Origin: Flavobacterium sp. | GTDB taxonomy: Bacteria > Bacteroidota > Bacteroidia > Flavobacteriales > Flavobacteriaceae | Length of the DNA: 64,000 nt | Reading direction: 5' to 3' | NCBI RefSeq assembly: GCF_025352015.1 | Contig: NZ_JANXUG010000012.1 | Location: 49,164 to 113,163, forward strand | Shown: positions 45,054 to 53,813 of the stretch, one piece after another | Layout of the letters: each line of letters opens with the position of its first letter | Numbering within the stretch: position 1 is the stretch's first letter | Notes under the pieces: model-generated | The model's database searches: none | What the model was told of the DNA's origin: nothing | What the model saw: the letters and a program-made list of their open reading frames with translations, nothing else | Translations under genes and position numbers: made by a program

Positions 45054-45430
45054 TTAATAACCCGCTGCTTTATCGTCGCCTCTATAATCGGCTCCACCTT
45101 CTAATTTTCCGTCAGATTGGATCAAAACAGCATCGACTTTTCCTAAAACAGGGGCAAATTTTTCATTGATACTATGTCCTTTAGACATCAGATTTTCAAT
45201 GATGATTTTATCAAATTTTTAGGTTCTACCATAATGTCATCAGGTAGCCATTGGTTATGAAATCTGGGGGCATCAACCGCATTGCAGCCTTTTTTGACAA
45301 TGTCAATACCAATTTTAGAGGCTTCTTCTCGTGCAGAAACAACCATAGCTTTATCGGCAATAAGACCTTTTTGTTGTGAATAAATCGAAACGGAAATCAG
45401 TAGCAATAAAAAGAAGTACTTTTTACTCAT
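45054..45430 (-). pseudogene. Decayed gamma-glutamyltransferase (large internal deletion plus frameshift)
   Basis: The frame opens with a signal peptide (MSKKYFFLLLLISVSIYSQ) and the N-terminal ggt motif GLIADKAMVVSAREEASKIG ending in NAVDA. It then jumps straight to PRFHNQWLPDDIMVEP, a segment near the ggt C-terminus, so several hundred residues including the autocatalytic Thr are missing. Just after that, a homopolymer A run has five A where six would keep frame; shifted by one base the sequence continues to the family end (MSKGHSINEKF, GGADYRGDDKAAGY). It cannot make an active enzyme. The signal peptide and start are intact, so a short exported peptide could still be made. Confidence 0.88.
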
Positions 45431-45476
45431 AACTTTAAAATTTGTTTTTTGGAATTCGTGAACCTTCGGTTTCATA

Positions 45477-46067
45477 TTAACCATTCAGTTCTTTTAATTT
45501 ATCAATACAATGCTGACGTAATTCTTCAAAAAACAAGGTAAATTCGTGTTCAAATTCGGTGTAGTATTGTTGCAATTCTACCATCGATTCGTGCATATTT
45601 ACTCGGTTTTTGGTGCGATGATCCATCTGGAACATGATTATTTGTAAACCGTCAATAGTGGCATAGCTCACGAACCAGTTGCGGGCAATCATATACGGCA
45701 TCATGCCTTTTATTCTTTCGGTAAGGATATCATAATGTTCTTTTAGAAGATGGTAAAAGTTATCAGCGTAATCTTCGAGATTTTCATTGGAATAGGTATT
45801 CCAGTTTTTGGCTAAAAAATGATCATAGAAAATATCCATAATCACACCCGAATAATGTCCGTATTTTTTGTGTAAACGATGCTTACTTTGCCTATAAACG
45901 TGGTGCATATCGGTAAAATTATCTATCGAACGATGCAGCAGAATTCCTTTTTGGATTTCCTCGGGATAAACTTCATAACTATGTCCACGAATACTGTCCG
46001 CCATAAAATTTCCGATTTTTACTAAATCGTTATCGCCAGAAAGAAAGATGTGAGCAAGGAAGTTCAT
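45477..46067 (-). CDS. acpH: Acyl carrier protein phosphodiesterase (AcpH, DUF479)
   Basis: This 196-residue HD-like hydrolase removes the phosphopantetheine arm from holo-ACP. Residues near the N-terminus (MNFLAHIFLSGDNDLVKIGNFMADSIRG) and GILLHRSIDNFTDMHHVYRQSK give the His and Asp ligands of the metal site. IMDIFYDHFLAKNW is the third family motif. Length is normal. It is on the same strand as the ggt pseudogene, 46 bases upstream of it. Confidence 0.9.
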   Translation of the reverse strand: MNFLAHIFLSGDNDLVKIGNFMADSIRGHSYEVYPEEIQKGILLHRSIDNFTDMHHVYRQSKHRLHKKYGHYSGVIMDIFYDHFLAKNWNTYSNENLEDYADNFYHLLKEHYDILTERIKGMMPYMIARNWFVSYATIDGLQIIMFQMDHRTKNRVNMHESMVELQQYYTEFEHEFTLFFEELRQHCIDKLKELNG

Positions 46068-46072
46068 TGAAA

Positions 46073-46204
46073 GGTTATGAGTTTAGAAAGTTTAGAAGTT
46101 TAGCTTTTGTAAATTTAAAAAATACTTTGAATAATGCTATTTTGGAACTGTACAAGTTTAATTATATTTGCTAGTAAGTTCTAAACTTTCTAAATTCATA
46201 ACCT
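46073..46204. repeat. Long inverted repeat flanking the glmM promoter
   Basis: GGTTATGAGTTTAGAAAG (from 46073) continues as TTTAGAAGTT to 46100. Its near-perfect reverse complement lies at 46176-46204 (AAGTTCTAAACTTTCTAAAT, then TCATAACC). The arms match at about 25 of 27 positions and enclose about 75 bases that include the glmM promoter. The left arm is also a run of TTTAGAAG words like other intergenic repeats in this window. Confidence 0.65.
46141..46170 (+). promoter_or_regulatory. glmM: Promoter of glmM
   Basis: TTTG (46141-46144), 18 bases, then TATATTTG (46163-46170), a full match to the Bacteroidota consensus. The predicted transcription start falls at the beginning of the right arm of the inverted repeat. 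Confidence 0.62.
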
Positions 46205-46218
46205 TATAAACCTCTAAA

Positions 46219-47622
46219 ATGACTCTAATAAAATCTATATCTGGAATTCGTGGTACTATTGGCGGGGAAGTTGGTGACAATTTAACACCTGTTGATGCCG
46301 TAAAATTTGCATCGGCTTATGGGACGTTCCTTAAAAATAACCGAGATTCTTCCTTGCGTCAGAATGACAAATTAAAAGTAGTTATCGGTCGGGACGCGCG
46401 AATTTCAGGACCAATGATTCACAATTTGGTGATGAATACCTTACTTGGATTAGGCATTGATGTTATCGATTTAGGGCTTTCAACAACACCAACTGTTGAA
46501 ATTGCTGTTCCGATGGAAAATGCCGATGGTGGAATTATTCTTACCGCATCGCACAATCCGAAACAATGGAATGCCTTAAAATTATTGAATGCTAAAGGCG
46601 AATTTTTAAGCGGAAAAGAAGGTGAATTGATTTTAGAAATTGCCGAATCGGAAGCGTTTGATTTTTCAGATGTTGATTCTTTGGGCGAAATTACAGTGAA
46701 TGATGCTTACATGGATATTCATATTGATGAAGTTTTGGATTTGCCGTTGGTTGATGCCGAAGCTGTTGCCAAAAGAAAATTTAAGGTGGTTGTTGATGGT
46801 GTGAATTCTTCGGGTGGAATTATTATTCCAAAATTATTGGAGCAAATGGGAGTGGAGTGCGTGAAATTATACTGCGAACCAAATGGACATTTTCCGCATA
46901 ATCCTGAACCACTAAAAGAACATTTGGGCGACATCTGTAAATTGGTTGTAGCAGAAAAAGCCGATTTTGGAATTGTTGTTGATCCCGATGTTGATCGTTT
47001 GGCTTTTATTTCTAACGATGGTGAAATGTTTGGCGAGGAATATACTTTGGTGGCTTGCGCCGATTATGTATTGAGTAAAACTCCGGGAAATACCGTTTCC
47101 AATATGTCATCATCTCGTGCTTTAAGAGACATTACCAACAAACACAACGGAAGCTATCAGGCGAGTGCAGTTGGCGAAGTAAATGTGGTTGAGTTGATGA
47201 AGAAAACCAATGCTATTATTGGTGGAGAAGGAAACGGCGGAATCATTTATCCGGAATCACATTACGGAAGAGATAGCTTGGTTGGAGTGGCTTTGTTCTT
47301 AACACATTTGGCAAATCTTGATATGACTGTTGCCGAATTACGCGCTTCTTATCCGCAGTATTACATGAGCAAAAACAAAATAGAATTAACACCACAGATT
47401 GATGTTGATGCTATTTTGGTTGCGATGACTGAAAAATATAAAAATGAAGTAATTAATACTATTGACGGAGTGAAAATCGACTTTGCTGAAAATTGGGTCC
47501 ATTTAAGAAAATCGAACACAGAGCCAATTATCCGAATTTACACCGAAGCGCAATCCCAACACCTAGCGGATGATTTAGCTGTTAGGATTATTAATGAGAT
47601 AAAAACTGTGGCTGGGATTTAA
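46219..47622 (+). CDS. glmM: Phosphoglucosamine mutase
   Basis: This 467-residue alpha-D-phosphohexomutase makes glucosamine-1-phosphate for UDP-GlcNAc and cell-wall synthesis. The active serine is Ser111 in ILTASHNPKQWN, metal binding is by DPDVDRLAF, the sugar-binding loop is GGEGNGGIIYP, and the phosphate-binding loop is RKSNTEPIIRIY. The length and order fit the GlmM/ManB group; the Lys-Gln-Trp-Asn after the Ser motif (instead of Y-x-DNG) is usual for the Bacteroidota type. It is transcribed away from acpH with its own promoter. Confidence 0.92.
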   Translation: MTLIKSISGIRGTIGGEVGDNLTPVDAVKFASAYGTFLKNNRDSSLRQNDKLKVVIGRDARISGPMIHNLVMNTLLGLGIDVIDLGLSTTPTVEIAVPMENADGGIILTASHNPKQWNALKLLNAKGEFLSGKEGELILEIAESEAFDFSDVDSLGEITVNDAYMDIHIDEVLDLPLVDAEAVAKRKFKVVVDGVNSSGGIIIPKLLEQMGVECVKLYCEPNGHFPHNPEPLKEHLGDICKLVVAEKADFGIVVDPDVDRLAFISNDGEMFGEEYTLVACADYVLSKTPGNTVSNMSSSRALRDITNKHNGSYQASAVGEVNVVELMKKTNAIIGGEGNGGIIYPESHYGRDSLVGVALFLTHLANLDMTVAELRASYPQYYMSKNKIELTPQIDVDAILVAMTEKYKNEVINTIDGVKIDFAENWVHLRKSNTEPIIRIYTEAQSQHLADDLAVRIINEIKTVAGI

Positions 47623-47698
47623 AATTTTTAGCAATTAAATCCTTATTTCGACACTGAAATTGGTAATTAAAACAGTTAAAAATAGATATGTTTTGTAA

Positions 47699-49207
47699 TT
47701 AATCTCCCGCTTGAAATTGCTTCATTTTTTCTAAAGGTTCAATCACGCCGTAGTCTTTCCATATTTTAGGGTCGTAATGTTTTAAATTCAAATATTTAAA
47801 GTCTTCCTCTTTTAAATTAACTATCGTTGTTTGTGTGCTTTCAGACTTCAATATGTTGAGATATTCTTTTTTAGTTTTTATAGTGGTTTCAATTTTAAGA
47901 TCTAAAGCTAGCACATCTCTTTCTTCACTGCTTATCTCTATAAATTTGATAGGTCGGTTCAGATAAATATACTGCCCAGTTTCTATAGCAGCATATTGAA
48001 GGAAATACCCAACACCTGATGAATTTTGTTTATAAATGATTGTTCCAGTGCTTACATTTTCAGATTGTTTTATCCCCAAAAGAAATTTCATATTGAAGCC
48101 GCTGACCGTTTCCCCTTCTGCTAAAGCGAAGTCAGCTCTCAATACCGCAAAATCGGTTTCCGAAATATACAGTTTGCCAATATATTGTGCTTTGCTTTTA
48201 CGAGGCTTAAACGATAATACATATACAAATTCATTTTCTTTAGAATAGATGGCACCTTCATAAGTGTAGTCATATATTTCGGGCTGATTTACAAAAGTAA
48301 GCCGTCCACTATTTAAAAAATTGTTTTGCATAATAAATTGGTTTAGATCGGATTTTTTGGTAGTCAATTGACTCGCTTTCTCTTTCTTATGGAAATCTTT
48401 ACGTAACGAAATCGTGTCATGAGAGCCAAACCAACCACTTTTAACTCGGTAGTATTTAGTAGTATCTAAATGTTGAAGAAATAGTTTGCTGGCTTTTTCT
48501 TGAATATCATCAAGTGAGGATGAATTATTTTCATCCTTGAGCCTGGTAGCTTTTATAACTTCAAGTTTTGATAAAAAGATAGATTTATCGTCTTTTTTAG
48601 TGGTTTTAGTATAATAATTTAAGAGAATATCACTATATACAACTGGTGGTTGTTTAATTAATTTGGAGGTAAAGGCATTTACTTGAGTATTCACTTCCTG
48701 CAGATTTTTTTTAGAATACCCAGTAGATTTGGTAATTTCCAGATCTAATTTGGAAGGTTTAAGAGAATAGCTTTCGCGGAAAAAAACTTTGTTCTTTACT
48801 GGCAGACCATCACTTTTGTAATTCAGATTTAAATTCTTTTTTACCTCTGCCATTATGTTTAATGGATTGGGTCTTACATTTGATACATTGACGACTTGTA
48901 ATTCAACAACCCCGGGTTCTAAAGCAATAGTTAGCGCTAATTCTTTAAGTTCTTTCACAGTTAAATGACGTTCTATATAGCCCAAATAAGAAACTGCCAT
49001 CACTGCGGTATCGCTGCTATTATTTTCGGAAATGGTGAAGTAACCTTCGGCATTGGAAACCAGGTTTTCAGAACCATTAATTTTAACATTGGCATAAGGT
49101 ATTGTTTGTCCGGTTTTAGAATCAATAATTTTACCCGTAATGTTTTGAGCCACTCCAGTGTAAAAATTAAGCAAAATAAAAATTATTTTAAAGATGTTTT
49201 TTTGCAT
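47699..49207 (-). CDS. CarboxypepD_reg-like domain protein
   Basis: This 502-residue exported protein has a signal peptide (FKIIFILLNFYTGVAQ). It then has a carboxypeptidase regulatory-like beta-sandwich at about residues 21-95 (NITGKIIDSKTGQTIPYANVKINGS, GYFTISE). That module also begins TonB-dependent receptors, but no plug or barrel follows. The remainder is a large beta-rich region with no domain I can name. It probably sits in the periplasm or outer membrane. It is a single gene, convergent with glmM. Confidence 0.8.
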   Translation of the reverse strand: MQKNIFKIIFILLNFYTGVAQNITGKIIDSKTGQTIPYANVKINGSENLVSNAEGYFTISENNSSDTAVMAVSYLGYIERHLTVKELKELALTIALEPGVVELQVVNVSNVRPNPLNIMAEVKKNLNLNYKSDGLPVKNKVFFRESYSLKPSKLDLEITKSTGYSKKNLQEVNTQVNAFTSKLIKQPPVVYSDILLNYYTKTTKKDDKSIFLSKLEVIKATRLKDENNSSSLDDIQEKASKLFLQHLDTTKYYRVKSGWFGSHDTISLRKDFHKKEKASQLTTKKSDLNQFIMQNNFLNSGRLTFVNQPEIYDYTYEGAIYSKENEFVYVLSFKPRKSKAQYIGKLYISETDFAVLRADFALAEGETVSGFNMKFLLGIKQSENVSTGTIIYKQNSSGVGYFLQYAAIETGQYIYLNRPIKFIEISSEERDVLALDLKIETTIKTKKEYLNILKSESTQTTIVNLKEEDFKYLNLKHYDPKIWKDYGVIEPLEKMKQFQAGD

Positions 49208-49435
49208 GAATATATAAATATTTTATTGGTTAAAATAGAGTTAGCTGAAATATAAAGCTGCCAGCAAGCATTATAATGGCATCCATATATACTATAAATA
49301 TCTTACGAATGTAAATATTTTTTTTTATTTAAAATATAAAATAAAATATTCATATAATGAGTTAAGATGTATAATTATGAATAGTAAACCTTATATTTCA
49401 GATATTTTTATAAAGAAAGTCTCGAAGATAATTAA

Positions 49436-49466
49436 CAAAAAATGCCCGTCGATTAACAGGCATTTA
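49436..49466 (-). terminator. Terminator of the PhnB-like VOC gene
   Basis: On the minus strand AAATGCC (49465-49459) pairs with GGCATTT (49446-49440), with a 12-base loop and a T run. It lies about 22 bases past the VOC stop codon. Confidence 0.75.
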
Positions 49467-49487
49467 AGTTATTATAGTTTTTAAAAA

Positions 49488-49931
49488 TTATTTCTTTGGA
49501 ACTTCATCAAAGTTGACCATCCAATGAATTCCAAATTTATCTACAAACATTCCGAAGTAAGCGCCCCAAAAGGTATCATTCATTGGCATAAAAGCATTAC
49601 CACCCGATGATAATCCGTTGAAAAGTTTATCCGCTTCGGCACGGCTTTCGGTATTGATGGAAATAGAAACATTCGCCCCGATAACAACATCACCACCTTG
49701 AGAATTGCTGTCGCTTCCCATTAAAACACTTCCGTTACCAATAGGCAAAGAAACGTGCATAACTCTGTTTTCTTCTTCTGCTGATGGCGGTGGACAGTTC
49801 GGGTCATCTGAAGGCGGCATGTCTTTGAATTTTCCCATATATGGAAATTCACCTCCAAATACTGATTGGTAGAATAAGAATGCTGCTTCGCAATTTCCGT
49901 TGAAAACTAAATAAGGATTAACTGATGCCAT
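49488..49931 (-). CDS. VOC family protein (PhnB/3-demethylubiquinone methyltransferase-like)
   Basis: This 147-residue protein has the paired betaalphabetabetabeta fold. NPYLVFNGNCEAAFLFYQSVFGGEFPYMGKFKDMP is the typical PhnB start, and residues such as HVSLPIGNGSVLMGSD and NDTFWGAYFGMFVDKFGIHWMVN match the family. The His and Glu positions of metal-binding VOC enzymes are partly kept. The reaction is unknown; annotation as a methyltransferase in older databases is doubtful. It follows a second VOC gene by 68 bases. Confidence 0.87.
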   Translation of the reverse strand: MASVNPYLVFNGNCEAAFLFYQSVFGGEFPYMGKFKDMPPSDDPNCPPPSAEEENRVMHVSLPIGNGSVLMGSDSNSQGGDVVIGANVSISINTESRAEADKLFNGLSSGGNAFMPMNDTFWGAYFGMFVDKFGIHWMVNFDEVPKK

Positions 49932-49966
49932 TTTTTTAAGTTTAAATATTTATAGTTTTAGAAGTA

Positions 49967-50003
49967 TCTGTCAACTGCTTTCTGAACACTGAATACTGTC
50001 TAT
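49967..50003. repeat. Degenerate short-word repeat (CTGAACACTGAATACTG type)
   Basis: ATCTGTCAACTGCTTTCTGAACACTG and the following bases are made of near-repeats of (A)CTGAA(C/T)A. It fills part of the gap between the two VOC genes. Confidence 0.4.
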
Positions 50004-50410
50004 TGTGGCATTTTACTTAAATCCATATAAAGCACATTCCAACGATGCCCATCTAAATCGCAGAAACCGCAACCATACATCCAGCCTTGATTTTCGGCGG
50101 GTTCGGCAAAAACAACTCCGCCTGCAGCTTTTGCATTTTGTGCAATTGCATCTACTTCTTTGCGGTTTTCAGCATCTATCGAAATCAGGAATTCACTTGA
50201 TTGTTTGGTGTCGGTAATTTGGTGTTGGATAAAATTCTGAAACATACTTTCCCCAAAAAGCATGACTACGAAGTTGCTTTCGCCAACTATCATGCAAGCC
50301 GAATTGGGTGTTGTTCTTTCTTCCAGAAAGGTAAATCCAATTTTACTAAAAAAGTCTTTCGATTTCAGGGCATCTTTCACAGGAAGATTGAGCCATATTT
50401 GTTTTGTCAT
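50000..50410 (-). CDS. VOC family (glyoxalase-like) protein
   Basis: This 136-residue VOC-fold protein begins KQIWLNLPVKDALKSKDFFSKIGFTF, typical of a large uncharacterised glyoxalase-like clade, and ends GCGFCDLDGHRWNVLYMDLSKMP. SCMIVGESNFVVMLF forms the middle strands. No catalytic role is known. It lies 18 bases after the DUF885 gene and is likely in its transcript. Confidence 0.87.
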   Translation of the reverse strand: MTKQIWLNLPVKDALKSKDFFSKIGFTFLEERTTPNSACMIVGESNFVVMLFGESMFQNFIQHQITDTKQSSEFLISIDAENRKEVDAIAQNAKAAGGVVFAEPAENQGWMYGCGFCDLDGHRWNVLYMDLSKMPQ

Positions 50411-50428
50411 ACTATGTCTTTTACTAAA

Positions 50429-52186
50429 TTATTCTAACATTCGTTCACGAATGTACTTCACAGGTGAACTGCCAAAACTTAGGAATTTCTCGTGAAAATC
50501 TTTCAGGCTATATTTATCGCCCATTTTCTTTTTATACTCTTCCCGTAGTTGCATAATCGCCGTTGAACCGCTGTAATAGGAACAAAGTTGTACTTGCGAA
50601 ACGGTTGCTCGGTGGTACTTTTCTTCAACTTGCTGGTCAGTTTGGAAACACTCTTTTGATAATAATTTTACGATGTCTTCTTTTGGTTTGTTTAAGCATT
50701 GAATATCATAATCAATAATAACATTGGCTAATTCGCGAAGTTTCCAAACACCCAACGCCAATTCGATTTCGGGTTCGTGATTTCCCCAACCGTTTTCTAC
50801 CATCATGTTTTCGCAATACACCGCCCAACCTTCAATCATAGCGCCATTTTGAAAAACAGAACGCAACACATCTGGCGATTTTTTGTTGTTGTAAATTCCC
50901 TGAACGCAATGTCCCGGAACAGCTTCGTGTATAGATAATATTTGTGAAGAGTAGAAGTTGGTTTCGCGTAAAGCGCTTTCTGCTTTTGCTGGCGGATATT
51001 TCGTTACATCATCAATGTTGTAATAGGTTGTTCCCTTTTTTTGATATGGTGGAATAAATTCAGCACTTGCTAATGCAAATCCACGGGCATATTCCGGCAT
51101 ATATCTAACTTTAATAGGAGTAGAACTAGTATCGAAATCGAATAGGTTCTTTTCGTTAATAAACTTTTTCAGTTCAGTTACCTGTTTTTTAAGTGTTGGA
51201 TAAAATTCTGCTGGTGTGGGATGATTGCCTTGTAGTTTGCTCAACACCATTCGGATTACTTCCAAGCTGTCTTTTGGTTTAGCTTGAGTTGGATAATATT
51301 TTGTCCAGACTTTATCTGCTGTAACATACATCTTGTTGTGCCACATTTTTTTATCGGCAACAGCCTTATCATAAATCTGTTCTGGCGTAAAATCAGTCGC
51401 TAAATCGTATTTGAATTTTTCGGTAAAGAGTTTTTTACCTATTCTGTAATCTTTGAATTTGAAGTTTTTATCAGCATCAATTTTTTGTAAACCACTCACA
51501 TAATCATTCATGGCAGTAACTGCTTTGGCAATGTTTTTTTGCAGTGTCCTTTTATCCGCAGCGTTTAAATGCGAAGCCGAAATCGAATCAGTAAGCGATT
51601 TGCCAAACAATTGCATTCCGCCTTTGTTTTGATTGATAGCCATTTCCAAATGTTCTTTGGTTGGTTGTTTCAAATTCTCCAAAGCTGCTTTATAATAAGC
51701 ATCCGAATTCTCCAGATATTTGGTTAAGATTTTCAAACGTTCATCCATTGGTGCATATGGCTGGTTGATGATATAGTCGCAAGACCCGCTAATGTTGTAC
51801 ACAGAAGCATCCCATTCCTGTTGTTTGAAAACGGATATGTACCAAATATCGCTTTCCAATTGGTTTTTGATGATGTTGAAACTTATCTTATTGTTATCAC
51901 TCAATTGATCATAATTCAACGCGTTTAAATTGGATAACCATTTTTTAGAAAAAGTGACATTGTCGTCGAAAGCCGCTGCGTTTGGTACAACCAGCTTGTC
52001 ATAATACTTTCCGTAACCTTGATTTATTGATTGAGCAGGATATTGTTTCCAGTAAGCATCTAAAAATTTAGTTTCAAAAGAAGCGAAGTTTTTGTCGGTA
52101 TCGGCGTTGTTTTCTTTTTTATCAGATTTACAACTAATGAATGTAATGGTAAGTAAAACAAGTAGTCCCGCAAGTGTTTTTTTCAT
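50429..52186 (-). CDS. DUF885 lipoprotein, probable metallopeptidase
   Basis: This 585-residue protein has a lipoprotein signal (LLTITFISC, Cys19). The family motif HEAVPGHC (a variant of HExxH, in the C-terminal half) is followed by EGWAVYCENMMVENG, which supplies the third ligand Glu, and YHRATVSQVQLCSYYSGSTAIMQLR. DUF885 proteins are related to zinc metallopeptidases of the gluzincin type and are probably periplasmic or outer-membrane peptidases in flavobacteria. The next genes down are the two VOC proteins. Confidence 0.88.
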   Translation of the reverse strand: MKKTLAGLLVLLTITFISCKSDKKENNADTDKNFASFETKFLDAYWKQYPAQSINQGYGKYYDKLVVPNAAAFDDNVTFSKKWLSNLNALNYDQLSDNNKISFNIIKNQLESDIWYISVFKQQEWDASVYNISGSCDYIINQPYAPMDERLKILTKYLENSDAYYKAALENLKQPTKEHLEMAINQNKGGMQLFGKSLTDSISASHLNAADKRTLQKNIAKAVTAMNDYVSGLQKIDADKNFKFKDYRIGKKLFTEKFKYDLATDFTPEQIYDKAVADKKMWHNKMYVTADKVWTKYYPTQAKPKDSLEVIRMVLSKLQGNHPTPAEFYPTLKKQVTELKKFINEKNLFDFDTSSTPIKVRYMPEYARGFALASAEFIPPYQKKGTTYYNIDDVTKYPPAKAESALRETNFYSSQILSIHEAVPGHCVQGIYNNKKSPDVLRSVFQNGAMIEGWAVYCENMMVENGWGNHEPEIELALGVWKLRELANVIIDYDIQCLNKPKEDIVKLLSKECFQTDQQVEEKYHRATVSQVQLCSYYSGSTAIMQLREEYKKKMGDKYSLKDFHEKFLSFGSSPVKYIRERMLE

Positions 52187-52254
52187 GAGATTGGTTTAAT
52201 TGATTTTGAATTACGAAAATACAAAAATATATTCAGTATTGTTTGCGAAAAGAA

Positions 52255-53721
52255 TTACAGGAGCTTCACCTTCTTCAGATTGTCCTTAATTATAGTATTG
52301 ATGTCGTCAGAAATTTTTAGTTTATAATTTAGAAACGCATACAAAACTCCAACTAATATCGATTTCAATCCAATATTAATAATGGTATAAAACGGAAAAT
52401 CCCAAAAGTAAAATAGCAAGAAACACAAAGCCAAAATCCCAAAAGATTCTAGTGTTTTATTGGTGAACGGATACAAATCCATTTTCTTGACTACAAAGAA
52501 AAGTTTAATTGTATTGTAAATCATTACCGTAATTAAAGTCGCAAAAGCAGAACCTTCAATTCCATATAGTGGAATGAAAATCATGTTCAAAATAATCATC
52601 AATGCTACTGTAAAAACTCCAAATAATAATACAGTTTTATAGTGTTTTGTATTTACAATAATCGAATTGTTATTACCAAGCAAAACATCGTAGAATTTAG
52701 ATAATCCAATTAGGAAAACAACCAAGATTCCACCGCTATAATCTTTCGGAATGAGGTGATACATTTCCTTAATGTTAACAAAAATTAATATCATTATAAA
52801 TCCGCCAATTACTTGAAGGTTTATAGCACTTTTTTTATACAAATCATTCAGTTCATCGTGCTTGTTTTCGACCATTAATTTGGCAGTAATCGGTGCAATT
52901 ATTTGTGTCATTGCCCGACTTGGCACAGCAATTACTGTAGAGATAAAAATCGCCACGGCATACAATGCATTTTGACCAATGTCTTTGTATTGTGGAATCA
53001 TTACTTTATCAAAGTCGACAAGCATCACAGCAACGCCTCCAGAGACAATGATAAACAGCGAATACAGAATAATTTCCTTTACATTTTTAGGAATTACAAA
53101 ACGCAAAACAGGCATCTTTACTGAAATAGCATACAATTTCATGCCGATTAATTGTGCAAAATAGGCGAGGGCAACACCATAAACAAAAGTGTTTTTAGCA
53201 ATCCAATTGAATTGAACAGCTATCAGTAGAAGCATAACAATAAGCCGAACCAACACTTCACTAATGAAATTACCTGTTACTGATTTCATATGCACCTTTG
53301 CCCAAGCATAAAAAACTTCAAAATACGCCATGAACAAACCAATGACAGGAATCAGCCAGAAGAACGGTTTTAGCGTTGGGTTTTCCTTTATCCAGCTGTG
53401 TGAAATGTTATCGTAAAAAAAGTAGAATCCTAATCCGAGTGGAATGATTAAAGCCAGCGGAAGTATCAACATAAAGGTCAAAAACTCATCACGCTCTTTT
53501 TGATTTTTATAGTAAGAGAAGAATCTAATTAAAGTATTCTGTGCACCAAAAGCCATAATCGGCATCATAATATTAGCGCCCGAAAGAACCGTTGCTACAA
53601 TTCCGTAATGGAGTTTTCCGAGAAAGGTGGTGTACAAAAACAACGCATTAATGGCACCAATCCCAAATCCAAGGAACGTGATAATAGTGTTTTTAATAGA
53701 TTGACTTTGGACGATTCCCAT
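52255..53721 (-). CDS. Polysaccharide flippase (MOP/Wzx-like)
   Basis: This 488-residue integral membrane protein has 12-14 hydrophobic helices. The N-terminus (MGIVQSQSIKNTIITFLGFGIGAINALFLYT) is that of O-antigen/teichoic-acid type flippases. The rest (IYGIEGSAFATLITVMIYNTIKLFFVVKKM) also fits the MOP superfamily. It should move lipid-linked oligosaccharide across the inner membrane. It follows the glycosyltransferase gene by 92 bases; the gap carries word-like repeats. Confidence 0.9.
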   Translation of the reverse strand: MGIVQSQSIKNTIITFLGFGIGAINALFLYTTFLGKLHYGIVATVLSGANIMMPIMAFGAQNTLIRFFSYYKNQKERDEFLTFMLILPLALIIPLGLGFYFFYDNISHSWIKENPTLKPFFWLIPVIGLFMAYFEVFYAWAKVHMKSVTGNFISEVLVRLIVMLLLIAVQFNWIAKNTFVYGVALAYFAQLIGMKLYAISVKMPVLRFVIPKNVKEIILYSLFIIVSGGVAVMLVDFDKVMIPQYKDIGQNALYAVAIFISTVIAVPSRAMTQIIAPITAKLMVENKHDELNDLYKKSAINLQVIGGFIMILIFVNIKEMYHLIPKDYSGGILVVFLIGLSKFYDVLLGNNNSIIVNTKHYKTVLLFGVFTVALMIILNMIFIPLYGIEGSAFATLITVMIYNTIKLFFVVKKMDLYPFTNKTLESFGILALCFLLFYFWDFPFYTIINIGLKSILVGVLYAFLNYKLKISDDINTIIKDNLKKVKLL

Positions 53722-53722
53722 A

Positions 53723-53813
53723 TTGGAGCTATGAGTTATGAATTATAAGTTATGAGTTACGAATGTATCATTTTTTTCTTTGTGAACTTCGTGCCTTCTT
53801 TGTGTCTTTGTGG
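53723..53813. repeat. Two kinds of degenerate word repeats between flippase and glycosyltransferase
   Basis: 53725-53763 is a run of (A)TGAGTTATGAATTATAAG-type words. 53770-53813 is a run of CTTTGTG/CTTCGTG words (TTCTTTGTGAACTTCGTGCC and onward). Together they fill the whole gap. Neither looks coding. Confidence 0.65.

Noticed and set aside
49377..49487. A 35-codon plus-strand frame before the VOC genes
   Set aside because: It reads straight through the inverted repeat that terminates the VOC gene and has no distinct protein features.
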